Part shown: positions 25,400 through 33,766 of the stretch, one piece after another | How positions within the stretch are numbered: the stretch's first letter is position 1 | Layout of the letters: each line of letters starts with the position of its first letter | NCBI RefSeq assembly: GCF_004331455.1 | Contig: NZ_SJJR01000012.1 | Coordinates: 1-64,000 of the forward strand | Direction of reading: 5' to 3' | Source: Micromonospora zingiberis | GTDB taxonomy: Bacteria; Actinomycetota; Actinomycetes; Mycobacteriales; Micromonosporaceae | Length of the DNA: 64,000 nucleotides | Made by a program: the position numbers and the translations under genes | Notes under the pieces: model-generated | Told to the model about the DNA's origin: nothing | The model's input: the letters and a program-made list of their open reading frames with translations, nothing else | Database searches by the model: none

Positions 25400-25703
25400 G
25401 TGTAAGGAAGGGCACCTTAGAGCGACCGGCAATAGGCCGACGCGTCCTGATAGCCAGCCCGCCACCCTGGGCGGGGAAGATCTTGGTACGAATCTGCCCC
25501 TTGAGGGGCGCACTCGTACCAAGATTTCGGATGCCTTGGCGTGGCAGCGAGCCTGCCAGATGGTTGCCTGGGGTCAGTGACGGGCCCCTGGGCATGTGCC
25601 GTGTCCGCCTCCGGCCGCTCGACCTCCCGCTGCGTCACCACCACCAATTGCCGGCCGCTCTTACTAACGCCTCGTGCATAGCAAGGGCCCCCTATTAACA
25701 ACC
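25400..25703. repeat. Micromonospora-type intergenic repeat, copy 3, interrupted
   Basis: Left part GTGTAAGGAAGGGCACCTTA (25400-25419) and right part TTACTAACGCCTC through CCCCCTATTAACAACC (25661-25703) are the two ends of one repeat in reverse orientation. A 241-bp element separates them. Compared with the intact copy at 36048, the break is exactly at CACCTTA/TTAACGCC. Confidence 0.8.
25420..25660. mobile_element. MITE-like element, copy A (241 bp)
   Basis: Ends are GAGCGACCGGCAAT and ATTGCCGGCCGCTC, 14-bp terminal inverted repeats with one mismatch. TTA flanks both sides, consistent with a 3-bp target duplication. An internal hairpin has arms ATCTTGGTACGA (25480-25491) and TCGTACCAAGAT (25514-25525). 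No transposase is encoded. Copy B lies at 40600-40824. Confidence 0.75.
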
Positions 25704-25726
25704 GGGCGGTGCGTCGGCGCCCGAAG

Positions 25727-25785
25727 GTGTTAATAAGGTGCCCTTCCTCTACCGCAGGCGTTAATAGGGTGCCCTTCCTTGCACC
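25727..25785. repeat. Micromonospora-type intergenic repeat, copy 4
   Basis: GGTGTTAATAAGGTGCCCTTCC, CTACCGCAGGCG and GTTAATAGGGTGCCCTTCCTT with GCACC, between the interrupted copy and the stop of the ABC permease gene. The remaining gap bases hold no gene. Confidence 0.85.
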
Positions 25786-25815
25786 CAGCCGCGCAGCGTG
25801 CGCGGTTGGCGCGGC

Positions 25816-26661
25816 TCAGCCGTCGCGGCGGGTGGTCCAGCGGAAGGTGGTCAGGCAGAGCACCAGGCCGATCACGCACCAGGCGCCGAGCACCAGGGCG
25901 ACCCGGGTCAGCTCGAAGGATCCGCCGGGCTCGTTGGCGCCGAAGCTGTCCGGCAGGAAGACGGCCCGGAGCCCCTGGCACATCCACTTGAGCGGGAAGA
26001 GGGCCGCCACCTGCTGCATCCAGCTTGGCAGGTTGGTGAAGACGAAGAAGACCCCGGAGATGAACTGGAGCACCAGTGCGATCGGGGTGACCACCGCCGA
26101 GCCGCTGCGCGCGGTGCGGGCCAGCGACGAGATGGCGATGCCGCAGAGGGTGCAGGCGGTGATGCCCAGCGCGCTGACCCAGCCGAAGGTGAGCCACGCC
26201 GAGGCGGTGCTCGGCAGGTTCAGGTCGAACAGGGCCACGGAGACGGCGAGCAGTAGGGCGGTCATCACCACGCCGATCACCAGCACCATGATCACTTTGC
26301 CGGCGAACCAGACCCATTTCGGCATCGGGGTGCCCCGGTAGCGCTTGAGTACGCCCCGGTCCCGCTCGATGGGGATCCAGATGCCGAGGTTCTGGAAGCT
26401 GACCGTCATCAGGCCGGTCGCGATCATGCCGGTGATGAAGTACTGCGTGTAGCTCACCCCGTTGCCGAGGTCGCCGTCGAAGATCGAGGCGAAGATCAGC
26501 ACCATGATGATCGGGAAGCCGAGTGTGAAGACGACCGATTCCCGGCTGCGCAGGAACTGCCGGATCTCCAGTCGCCCCTGGCGCAGGGCGAGGCTGGCCG
26601 GCCCCGGCCGGCGGGCTGGCGCGGCGGCGACCGGGGCCGCCGGCTTCGTCGTGGTGGTCAT
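25816..26661 (-). CDS. ABC-2 type transporter permease
   Basis: The 281-residue membrane protein has a short cytosolic N-terminus and six hydrophobic segments in the ABC-2 pattern, including LGFPIIMVLIFASIFDG and the conserved IERDRGVLKRYRGTPM stretch after TM2. It overlaps the ATPase gene by 4 bp (start/stop ATGA type). Together they form a DrrAB-like exporter; substrate unknown, with drugs, lipids or peptides as family possibilities. Confidence 0.9.
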   Translation of the reverse strand: MTTTTKPAAPVAAAPARRPGPASLALRQGRLEIRQFLRSRESVVFTLGFPIIMVLIFASIFDGDLGNGVSYTQYFITGMIATGLMTVSFQNLGIWIPIERDRGVLKRYRGTPMPKWVWFAGKVIMVLVIGVVMTALLLAVSVALFDLNLPSTASAWLTFGWVSALGITACTLCGIAISSLARTARSGSAVVTPIALVLQFISGVFFVFTNLPSWMQQVAALFPLKWMCQGLRAVFLPDSFGANEPGGSFELTRVALVLGAWCVIGLVLCLTTFRWTTRRDG

Positions 26662-27506
26662 TGGTGTCCGATCATCCGCAGGTAGACGTCCTCAAGGGTG
26701 GGCCGGGTGACGGTCAGGCCGGGCACTTCGCCACCGAAACGCGCGGCCAGTTCCGTCACCAGCGCCGTCGGCGTCGCGCTCTGCGCGCTCTCCAGGGTGC
26801 CTTCCGGCGTACGCCAGGAGACCGTGGCCAGCGCCTCCTGCCGGTCGCCCAGGCTGTTCGGCGGGGCCACCTCGACCAGCCGGCCACCGGCGATCACGCC
26901 GACCCGGTCGGCGAGCGCCTCGGCCTCGTCAAGGTAGTGGGTGGTGAGCACGATGGTGGTGCCGGCCGCGGAGAGGTCACGGATCAGGTCCCAGAATTCG
27001 CGTCGCGCCTCCGGGTCGAAGCCGGTGGTCGGCTCGTCGAGAAAGAGCAGTTCGGGACGGCCGATGATGCCGAGGGCGACGTCCAGTCGGCGTTTCTGCC
27101 CGCCGGAGAGGGTGTGCGTACGGGCGCGGGCCTTGCCGGCCAGGCCGACGCGCGCGATCACCTTGTCCGGGTCGTCGGCGTCCGGGTAGAAGCCGGCGAA
27201 GTGGTGCAGCACCTCGGCGACGGTCAGCTCGTCGAATTCGCCGGTGCCCTGGAGCACGATGCCCACCCGGGCCCGCCAGTGCGGGCTGGCCTCGGTCGGG
27301 TCGGCACCGAGTACCCGTACCTCACCGGCGTCGCGGTGTCGGTAGCCTTCCAGGATTTCCACGGTGGTGGTCTTGCCGGCGCCGTTCGGCCCGAGCAGGG
27401 CGAACACCTCGCCCCGGTGGACGTCCAGGTCCAGCCCGGCCACCGCGACGGTGTCGCCGTACGCCTTGCGCAGCCCGCGGACGTGGATCGCGACGTCGTC
27501 ACTCAT
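26658..27506 (-). CDS. ABC transporter ATP-binding protein
   Basis: The 282-residue ATPase has Walker A GPNGAGKTTTVEIL, signature LSGGQKRRLDVALG, Walker B ELLFLDEPTTGFDP and the switch His in VLTTHYLDEAEALADR. The DrrA-like C-terminal extension (about 215-282) is present. ATG start at 27506. Transcribed before the overlapping permease gene, it energises that exporter. Confidence 0.93.
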   Translation of the reverse strand: MSDDVAIHVRGLRKAYGDTVAVAGLDLDVHRGEVFALLGPNGAGKTTTVEILEGYRHRDAGEVRVLGADPTEASPHWRARVGIVLQGTGEFDELTVAEVLHHFAGFYPDADDPDKVIARVGLAGKARARTHTLSGGQKRRLDVALGIIGRPELLFLDEPTTGFDPEARREFWDLIRDLSAAGTTIVLTTHYLDEAEALADRVGVIAGGRLVEVAPPNSLGDRQEALATVSWRTPEGTLESAQSATPTALVTELAARFGGEVPGLTVTRPTLEDVYLRMIGHQ

Positions 27507-27578
27507 GCCGTCAAGTGTGCGGCCCGCGGGGGCCGGCTGTCCGCACCGGGGGTGGTGGTCCCCGCCACCCGCCCGAGG

Positions 27579-27632
27579 TGTTAACAGGGGGCCCTTCCTC
27601 TACCGGAGGCGTTAAGAAGGTGCCCTTCCTTC
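27579..27632. repeat. Micromonospora-type intergenic repeat, copy 5
   Basis: GGTGTTAACAGGGGGCCCTTCC, TCTACCGGAGGC and GTTAAGAAGGTGCCCTTCCTT between the ABC ATPase start and the DUF1540 stop. Confidence 0.85.
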
Positions 27633-27636
27633 GCGG

Positions 27637-27936
27637 TCAGCGGTGGCTGTAGGTCATGCAGTCGGCCATGTCGGCGTCGGGGCCGACCCGGATCGCGGGT
27701 GCGTGGCACTCCAGTTGCTCGTTGTGCCGGCAGTCGGCGCGCTGGCAGGCGCCCACCTGGGCCTGCTGGCCGTCGGTGCCGGCCCGGACGGCGGGCATCT
27801 CGATGAAGGTGTGGCAGTGGGCGTGGTCCATGCTGCCGATCGTGATGGCGAAGGCGTGGCAGTCGCCGGTGTGGTTGTACGCGCAGGCGGCCACCACACA
27901 CTCCTGAACGCGCGGCATTTCCATTGCTGCGGTCAT
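27637..27936 (-). CDS. Cys/His-rich DUF1540 protein, two repeats
   Basis: The 99-residue protein contains two DUF1540-like units: CVVAACAYNHTGDCHAFAI to HCHTF and CQRADCRHNEQLECHAPAI to DCMTY. Each has four or five Cys and His residues, consistent with metal binding. Function unknown; metal storage or sensing is a reasonable guess. ATG at 27936 lies 6 nt after a GGGAGG that is part of a nested inverted repeat (27943-27980). Confidence 0.82.
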   Translation of the reverse strand: MTAAMEMPRVQECVVAACAYNHTGDCHAFAITIGSMDHAHCHTFIEMPAVRAGTDGQQAQVGACQRADCRHNEQLECHAPAIRVGPDADMADCMTYSHR

Positions 27937-27942
27937 CGCGAC

Positions 27943-27980
27943 CTCCCATAGGCTTTTGCCTGATTTTAGGCATGTGGGAG
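27943..27980 (-). promoter_or_regulatory. Nested inverted repeat covering the DUF1540 Shine-Dalgarno
   Basis: In the mRNA sense, CUCCCA (27980-27975) can pair with UGGGAG (27948-27943), which is the Shine-Dalgarno region; between them UGCCU-AAAAUC-AGGCA forms an inner hairpin. The stretch is unusually A/T-rich for this genome. Confidence 0.5.
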
Positions 27981-28041
27981 TTATGCGCGATCAGGTTCGG
28001 ATGGATTGGCCGGCCAGCGGCAGCCCGGGTCGGCGGGCAGC

Positions 28042-28968
28042 CTAGGCCGGCGGGGTGCCGAGCACCTCGGAGAGCAGGGCCGGTTCGAGGCCCCGTTCGG
28101 CGAGTCCGGCCAGGATGTGCGGCAACGCCTCGTCGGTCATCGGCGCGTTGGCTTCGGTCACGTGCAGCACGATCACCGACCCGGGGCGTACCCCGTCCAG
28201 CACGGCCCGCACGATCGGTTGCCAGGCCGTGGCGAAGGGGTCGCCGCTCACCACGTCGCCGTCGACGACCGTGAGGCCCAGCGGGGCGAGTTCGGTGAGC
28301 GCGGTCCGGTCGTGGCAGAGGCCCGGGAAGCGGAAGTACCGGGTCTGCCGCCCGCCGTACGCGCTGACGATGTCGAAGGTACGCGCGACGTCGGCGGTCA
28401 TCTGTCGCCGGTCGATCCGGGGCAGCCCGTAGCAGTCCGCGGTGAAGGCGAGGTGCCCGTAGGTGTGGTTGGCCAACTCGAAGTGCGCCCCGGCGGCGAG
28501 TCGCCGGGTCACCTCCGGGTACTGCTCGACCCACTTGCCGGTGAGGAAGAAGGTGGCGGGGACCTCCTCCCGCTCCAGCCGGTCGATGATCTTCAGATTG
28601 GCGTACGACCGCACGGCGCCGCTGCGCAGTTGGCGCCGCATCGCGTCGGTCATGTCCGCGTCGAAGGTGAGCGCCACCTTGTTGCCGCTGCGCGGGCCGT
28701 GGTCGAGTACCGGGGGCAGCGTTCCGGGCCGGGTGGCGCCCGGCAGCGCCCCGGCCGACGGGGTGGCGGGCGCACTCGGCGGCGGTACCTCGGGCGCCCC
28801 CAGGCCCACCTCCGCCTTGTCGATCGTCGCGGCGGTGCTGGACGGCTGCACCAGGACGGCCGCGCTGTCCCGCTGCTGGAGCGGGTTCACGACGATCAGC
28901 AGGGTGACGGCGACGGCGACGGCGGTGAGCGTCGCGACGAGCGAAACGTGGGAAGTCTTCACGGGCAC
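28042..28968 (-). CDS. Exported polysaccharide deacetylase (NodB fold)
   Basis: The 308-residue product has a membrane anchor or signal (about 8-28), a Pro/Ala-rich linker (about 40-85) and a NodB domain. Metal and catalytic motifs are intact: TFDADMT, HTYGH, and RFPG with a terminal VIVLHVTEANAP. Family members remove N-acetyl groups from peptidoglycan, chitin oligomers or exopolysaccharide. The polymer here is unknown. ATG at 28968. Confidence 0.88.
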   Translation of the reverse strand: MPVKTSHVSLVATLTAVAVAVTLLIVVNPLQQRDSAAVLVQPSSTAATIDKAEVGLGAPEVPPPSAPATPSAGALPGATRPGTLPPVLDHGPRSGNKVALTFDADMTDAMRRQLRSGAVRSYANLKIIDRLEREEVPATFFLTGKWVEQYPEVTRRLAAGAHFELANHTYGHLAFTADCYGLPRIDRRQMTADVARTFDIVSAYGGRQTRYFRFPGLCHDRTALTELAPLGLTVVDGDVVSGDPFATAWQPIVRAVLDGVRPGSVIVLHVTEANAPMTDEALPHILAGLAERGLEPALLSEVLGTPPA

Positions 28969-29094
28969 CGGGAGATGATGCCAACCCGCGCGGGGCCGGC
29001 AACACCACCGGTCCGGCAGCGCTGGGTAGCGGGTGCGGCGTCGGCGTCGGGCGTACCGTGCCCGGCGAGCGGGCCCGCCGACCCGCCGCCCGGG

Positions 29095-29718
29095 TCAGAC
29101 CCGGAAGCCGGCCTCTCGGGCGGCTTGGCGTTCCCGGCGGCGGTCCGCCCGACGACGCAGGAACCAGGGCAGGAAGAGCACGAAGGCGACCAGGAACACC
29201 AGCACCAGCACCGGCAGGATGATCGCGACGAGGGACATCAACACGCTGGTGGCGTCCTCGGCGGTGCTCGCCACCGGGGCTCCGACGCCGGCCGTGGCCG
29301 CGTTGATGACCGGCCGGGCGGCGGACTTGAGCAGATGGATGGCGAGGGCGATGAACACCCCGACCAGCACCGGCAACCACTGACCCCCGTTGGCGAAGAA
29401 GCTGTCGGGGTCGCTCACGGTCACCGTCTCGGCGGCCGAGCCGGCGCCGAACGCCAGGCCGCCCGCGGTCGGCCGGACCACCGTCTGGACCACGTCGTTG
29501 ACGTGATCCACCACCGGCACCTTGTCCGCGACCATCTCGACGACCAGCAGCACGGCGAGGATGCCCAGCACCCAGCCGTTGCCCAGCCACTGCCAGCCGC
29601 CGGGCAGGTCGATCACGCTGGTGTAGCGGGCCAGCACCCCCATCACCAGCAGCGGGATGTACGCGTTCAACCCCGCCGAGGCGGCCAGTCCGGTACCGGT
29701 GAGCAATTCGAGCACCAT
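29095..29718 (-). CDS. DUF4126 membrane protein
   Basis: The 207-residue product has four or five membrane segments: ASAGLNAYIPLLVMGVLA, WVLGILAVLLVVEMVADKVP, LPVLVGVFIALAIHLLKS and a C-terminal LVAIILPVLVLVFLVAFVLF followed by an Arg-rich tail. The GLNAY and DKVPVVDH stretches mark the DUF4126 family. Function unknown. Divergent from nucS, 68 bp away. Confidence 0.85.
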   Translation of the reverse strand: MVLELLTGTGLAASAGLNAYIPLLVMGVLARYTSVIDLPGGWQWLGNGWVLGILAVLLVVEMVADKVPVVDHVNDVVQTVVRPTAGGLAFGAGSAAETVTVSDPDSFFANGGQWLPVLVGVFIALAIHLLKSAARPVINAATAGVGAPVASTAEDATSVLMSLVAIILPVLVLVFLVAFVLFLPWFLRRRADRRRERQAAREAGFRV

Positions 29719-29786
29719 CTCAGCATCGCACCGGCACGCCAGTGGCGCTCGGCGGCGTTGCCCGGTGCCTCCGCTACCCTCGTCGG

Positions 29787-30446
29787 GTGCGGTTGGTGAT
29801 TGCGAAGTGCTCGGTGGACTATGTCGGACGGCTCTCGGCTCACCTGCCGCCGGCCACTCGCCTGTTGATGGTCAAGGCGGACGGGTCGGTGTCGATCCAC
29901 GCCGACGACCGGGCGTACAAGCCGTTGAACTGGATGAGCCCGCCCTGCCGGCTGGAGGAGGCGCCCGGCGTGTGGCGGGTGGTCAACAAGGCCGGCGAGG
30001 AGCTGCGGATCACCCTGGAGGAGATCTTCCAGGACACCTCGTACGAGCTGGGTGTCGACCCGGGACTGCGCAAGGACGGCGTCGAGGCGCACCTACAGGA
30101 GTTGCTGGCGGCCAACCCGGAGACCTTCGGCGAGGGGTACACCCTGATCCGTCGCGAGTACATGACCGCGATCGGCCCGGTGGACCTGCTCTGCCGGGAC
30201 GCCAACCAGGGCACCGTCGCGGTCGAGGTGAAGCGTCGCGGTGAGATCGACGGGGTGGAGCAGCTCACCCGGTACCTCGAACTGCTCAACCGCGACCCGC
30301 TGCTCGCCCCGGTGACCGGGGTCTTCGCCGCGCAGGAGATCAAGCCGCAGGCCCGGGTGCTCGCCATGGACCGGGGTATCCGCTGCGTGGTGGTGAACTA
30401 CGACCGGCTGCGCGGCATCGAGCGCGACGAGCTGACCCTGTTCTAG
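29787..30446 (+). CDS. nucS: Endonuclease NucS (mismatch-specific, EndoMS)
   Basis: NucS replaces MutSL in actinobacteria by cutting both strands at mismatches. The 219-residue product has an N-terminal DNA-binding/dimerisation region with VKADGSVSIHADD and KPLNWMSPP, and a C-terminal PD-(D/E)XK nuclease with GPVDLLCRD and VAVEVKRRGEIDGVEQL. It ends in DELTLF, the beta-clamp-binding tail. GTG start at 29787. Converges with the TetR gene after 4 bp. Confidence 0.95.
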   Translation: MRLVIAKCSVDYVGRLSAHLPPATRLLMVKADGSVSIHADDRAYKPLNWMSPPCRLEEAPGVWRVVNKAGEELRITLEEIFQDTSYELGVDPGLRKDGVEAHLQELLAANPETFGEGYTLIRREYMTAIGPVDLLCRDANQGTVAVEVKRRGEIDGVEQLTRYLELLNRDPLLAPVTGVFAAQEIKPQARVLAMDRGIRCVVVNYDRLRGIERDELTLF

Positions 30447-30450
30447 CCGA

Positions 30451-31038
30451 CTACCTGCTGTGCCGCGAGCCCCGGATGAACTGGTCGACCGCAATCGCGG
30501 TGATCCCGTCGAGCAGGTGCGGCGCCAGCAGGTTGCCGTTGCTCAGTGCGGCGATGCCGTGCATCGTCGCAAAGAGCACGATCCCCACCCGCTCCGGGTC
30601 GCCGGGTTCGAGCACCCCCTCCGCCTGCCCCTGCACGATCAGGTCGTTGAGCAGCCCGAATGGTGCGGCGGCGGCCTCCATCAGCCGCTCGGCGGATTCC
30701 CCGTGCTTGCCGGCGAACATCAGCTCCAGCAGCGCGGCGTCCTCGGTGGCGAAGCGTAGGTAGGCCGCTGCCGTGGCATGTAGGCGCGGCGCGAACTCCG
30801 CCCCCGCGGCGGTGTGTGCCGCGCGCAGCTGGGCGTCCAGTCGGGCGAACCCGTCCTCGGCCAGGGCATCCAGTAACGCCTGCCGGTCGGGAAAGTGCCG
30901 GCGCGGCGCGGCGTGACTGACGCCGGCCTCGCGGGCCAGCTCGCGCAGCGAGAGCTGGTCGACGCCGTGCTGACGCAGGCTGCGTTCGGCGGCGGCGAGC
31001 AACGTCGCGCGGAGGTTGCCGTGGTGGTACGAGGACAC
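30451..31038 (-). CDS. TetR-family transcriptional regulator
   Basis: The 195-residue product has the N-terminal TetR helix-turn-helix (LSLRELAREAGVSHAAPRRHFPDRQALLDALAEDGF) within residues 1-55 and a C-terminal ligand-binding domain with the WHG-type pattern FATMHGIAAL. It is divergent from an SDR gene. A 17-bp inverted repeat inside the SDR promoter (31077-31093) is the obvious operator, so it probably represses the SDR and perhaps itself. GTG start at 31038. Confidence 0.92.
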   Translation of the reverse strand: MSSYHHGNLRATLLAAAERSLRQHGVDQLSLRELAREAGVSHAAPRRHFPDRQALLDALAEDGFARLDAQLRAAHTAAGAEFAPRLHATAAAYLRFATEDAALLELMFAGKHGESAERLMEAAAAPFGLLNDLIVQGQAEGVLEPGDPERVGIVLFATMHGIAALSNGNLLAPHLLDGITAIAVDQFIRGSRHSR

Positions 31039-31066
31039 GAGGTCACCCTAGCCGAGGATGTTGCCG

Positions 31067-31095
31067 TTGACATCTTTGTAGTCGGCGCCTACATT
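31067..31095 (+). promoter_or_regulatory. Consensus promoter with embedded operator
   Basis: TTGACA (31067-31072), 17-bp spacer, TACATT (31090-31095). The inverted repeat TGTAG-N7-CTACA (31077-31093) lies in the spacer and -10 box. The predicted start site falls on or next to the ATG at 31103, implying a leaderless mRNA. Confidence 0.75.
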
Positions 31096-31102
31096 GTTTT
31101 CC

Positions 31103-32011
31103 ATGACAACATTCACGGCAGCGGAACTGCCCGTCATGACCGGCCGCACCGTCGTCATCACCGGAGCCAACAGCGGCATCGGTCGCGCCGCCGCCCACGC
31201 CCTCGCCGCCAAGGGCGCCCGCGTCGTGCTCGCTGTTCGTGACCTCGCCAAGGGCCGCGTGGCCGCCGCGACCATGACCGGCGACCTCGACGTACGCCGG
31301 CTCGACCTGGCCGACCTCGCCTCGGTCCGGGCGTTCGCCCAGGAGTTCACCGACCCGGTCGACATCCTGATCAACAACGCCGGACTGATGATCCCGCCGC
31401 TGGGCCGCACCGCCGACGGGTTCGAGCTTCAGTTCGGCACCAACCACCTCGGGCACTTCGCCCTCACCAACCTGCTGCTGCCGCAGATCCGTGGCCGGGT
31501 GGTGACGGTCTCCTCCAACGCGCACCGGACCGGCAGGATCGGCTTCGACGACCTGAACTGGGAACGCCGCCCCTACCGGGCGATGTCCGCGTACGCCCAG
31601 TCGAAACTGGCGAATCTGCTCTTCACCGCGGAACTGCAACGCCGCCTCACCGAGGCCGGCTCGACGGTGCTCTCGACCGCCGCGCACCCCGGCCTCGCCG
31701 CCACCCACCTCGTCGACCACCTCAGCGCCGAGGGGTCCCTGCGGCGCCGACTCCAGACCCTGCTGCTCACCCCCCTCGCGCAGAGCGAGCAGGACGGCGC
31801 GTTGCCCACGCTGTTCGCGGCGGTGGCGGATGTTCCCGCCGGCGGCTACGCCGGTCCGAGCGGCTTGCTACAGGGACGCGGCGCGCCGAAGCTCGTCGGC
31901 CGGTCGAAGACCGCGCGGGACGCTGCCCTCGCCCGCCGCCTCTGGACGGTCTCCGAGGAACTGACCGGGGTGGCCTTCCCACTCGGTCAGCCGACGACGT
32001 TGACCAGCTAG
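31103..32011 (+). CDS. Short-chain dehydrogenase/reductase
   Basis: The 302-residue SDR has the cofactor motif TGANSGIG, the NNAG motif (INNAGLM), the catalytic Ser in TVSSNAH and YAQSK. It resembles WW-domain-oxidoreductase/retinol-dehydrogenase-like actinobacterial SDRs; substrate unknown. The start ATG has no Shine-Dalgarno and sits 7 nt after a -10 box. Its stop shares the palindrome CTAG with the stop of the convergent aldehyde dehydrogenase gene. Expression is probably controlled by the divergent TetR protein. Confidence 0.92.
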   Translation: MTTFTAAELPVMTGRTVVITGANSGIGRAAAHALAAKGARVVLAVRDLAKGRVAAATMTGDLDVRRLDLADLASVRAFAQEFTDPVDILINNAGLMIPPLGRTADGFELQFGTNHLGHFALTNLLLPQIRGRVVTVSSNAHRTGRIGFDDLNWERRPYRAMSAYAQSKLANLLFTAELQRRLTEAGSTVLSTAAHPGLAATHLVDHLSAEGSLRRRLQTLLLTPLAQSEQDGALPTLFAAVADVPAGGYAGPSGLLQGRGAPKLVGRSKTARDAALARRLWTVSEELTGVAFPLGQPTTLTS

Positions 32012-33510
32012 GGCTTCCGGCCGTACAGCAGCTTCACCGCCTTGACCAGGCGGTCGACGTCGGCCGGGGTCCGCTCGAAGGTGGTGGACGGCAGCGGTGA
32101 GCGGGCCCGGCGGCGGGTCACCGCCTTGGCCCGGGCGAACTCCCGCAGCCCGTCCTCGCCGTGGATACGGCCGAAGCCCGACTCGCCGACCCCGCCGAAC
32201 GGCAGGGTGGACATCCCGGCGAAGGTGAGCGTCGAGTTGACCGAGGCCATGCCGGAGCGCAGTCGCCGCGCGATCGCCACCGCGCGCCGCCGGCCGAAGA
32301 CCGAACCGCCCAGGCCGTACGGCAGGGCGTTGGCTCGGGTGAGGGCCTCGTCGGCGTCCCGGACCCGGTTGATGGTCACGGTGGGACCGAAGGTCTCCTC
32401 GCGTACGGCGGCAGCGTCCTCCGGCACGTCCACCAGCACGGTCGGATGGGCGTATGGCGGGCGTACCGCGTCCGGGCCGCCCAGCGCGGCACGGCCACCC
32501 CGGGCCAGCGCGTCGTCGATGTGGCGGCGGATGACGTCGAGCTGGCTCGGCATGGTGATCGGGCCGACATCCGCGCCGTCCGCGCCGACGGTGAGCCGGC
32601 CGGCCCGCTCCACCACCTTGTCGACGAAGGCGTCGAAGACCGGCTCCACCGCGTAGACCCGCTCGATGCCGATGCACGTCTGGCCGGCGTTGGTCATCGC
32701 GCCCCAGACACACGCCTCGGCGGCGGCGTCCAGGTCGGCGTCGGCGTCCACGATCATCGCGTCCTTGCCGCCCGCCTCCAGCAGCACCGGGGTCAGTGAC
32801 TCGGCGCAGGTCGCCATGACCTTCTTCGCGGTCGCCGTGGAGCCGGTGAAGGCCAGCTTGTCGACCCCGGCGCGGCACAGCGCGGCACCGGTGTCGCCGA
32901 GGCCGTGCACCGCGGTGAAGACCGGCCGCTCCGGCACCACCTCGGCGAAGGTGTCGACCAGCCACTGTCCGGCGACCGGGGTGTACTCGCTCGGCTTGAG
33001 GACCACCGTGTTGCCGGCCGCCAACGCGTACGCGGCGGAGCCGATCGGGGTGAAGACGGGATAGTTCCACGGGCCGATGACGCCGACCACTCCGTGCGGT
33101 TGGTACTCCAGGTGGGCGGAGAACTCCGCCAGGATGAGCCGGGAACGGACCTTGCGGGGACCGAGCACCCGGCGCGCGTTGCGGGCCGCCCAGTCGACGT
33201 GCTCCACCGCGCTGACGATCTCGACGAGGGCGTCGGCGACCGGCTTGCCGCCCTCGACGTGCACCAGTTCCGCCAGCTCCTCCATCCGCTGGGCGAGCAG
33301 CCGCCGCCAGCGCAGCAACCGGTCGCGTCGTGCGTCGAAGCCGAGTCCGGCCCACCACTGGCCGGCGGCCCGGGCCTGCTCGACGGCCCGCGCGACGTCG
33401 TCGGCGGTGGCGACCGGCAGCCGCCCGGCCTCGTCGCCGGTCGCCGGGTTGGTCGAGATCAGGTGACCGCCCTCGATCACGGGGGTGCCCGGGAGATGCA
33501 CAGCCGTCAT
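32008..33510 (-). CDS. Aldehyde dehydrogenase
   Basis: The 500-residue NAD(P)-dependent enzyme oxidises aldehydes to acids. Catalytic Cys279 is in NAGQTCIG and the general base Glu245 in LLEAGGKDAM; PWNYPVF and FTGSTATAKKV supply cofactor contacts. It resembles the succinate-semialdehyde/class 3-like group, with TLPFGGVGESGFGRIHG near the C-terminus. ATG at 33510 chosen because an upstream extension is not conserved-looking. Converges on the SDR gene, sharing 4 bp. Confidence 0.92.
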   Translation of the reverse strand: MTAVHLPGTPVIEGGHLISTNPATGDEAGRLPVATADDVARAVEQARAAGQWWAGLGFDARRDRLLRWRRLLAQRMEELAELVHVEGGKPVADALVEIVSAVEHVDWAARNARRVLGPRKVRSRLILAEFSAHLEYQPHGVVGVIGPWNYPVFTPIGSAAYALAAGNTVVLKPSEYTPVAGQWLVDTFAEVVPERPVFTAVHGLGDTGAALCRAGVDKLAFTGSTATAKKVMATCAESLTPVLLEAGGKDAMIVDADADLDAAAEACVWGAMTNAGQTCIGIERVYAVEPVFDAFVDKVVERAGRLTVGADGADVGPITMPSQLDVIRRHIDDALARGGRAALGGPDAVRPPYAHPTVLVDVPEDAAAVREETFGPTVTINRVRDADEALTRANALPYGLGGSVFGRRRAVAIARRLRSGMASVNSTLTFAGMSTLPFGGVGESGFGRIHGEDGLREFARAKAVTRRRARSPLPSTTFERTPADVDRLVKAVKLLYGRKP

Positions 33511-33766
33511 GGCGGGGAGTCTAGACCCGAGACCTACTCGTCGGTAGGGGTGTCGAGTTGGCCTTGAGCTGACCAAACTGGGCGTCGATCACGCCGTCGA
33601 ATAGGCGGATCCGATTCCGCCGGGTCGCCCGGCGATCAGCGCGAGACAGCGAACACAAAGTGGCCGGGCGGTTACTCGGTGATGACCGGACGGGCGGTGG
33701 AGGTGTCCGGGCGGCGATGGCAGGCTGACCAGGGGGTGGCCGCACGGGGTGGAGGTCTGACAGTCC

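Noticed and set aside
31067..31095. Adding the TetR/SDR intergenic repeat to the acyl-CoA operator set
   Set aside because: TGTAG-N7-CTACA shares neither sequence nor spacing with the CCTTA...CAGG sites.
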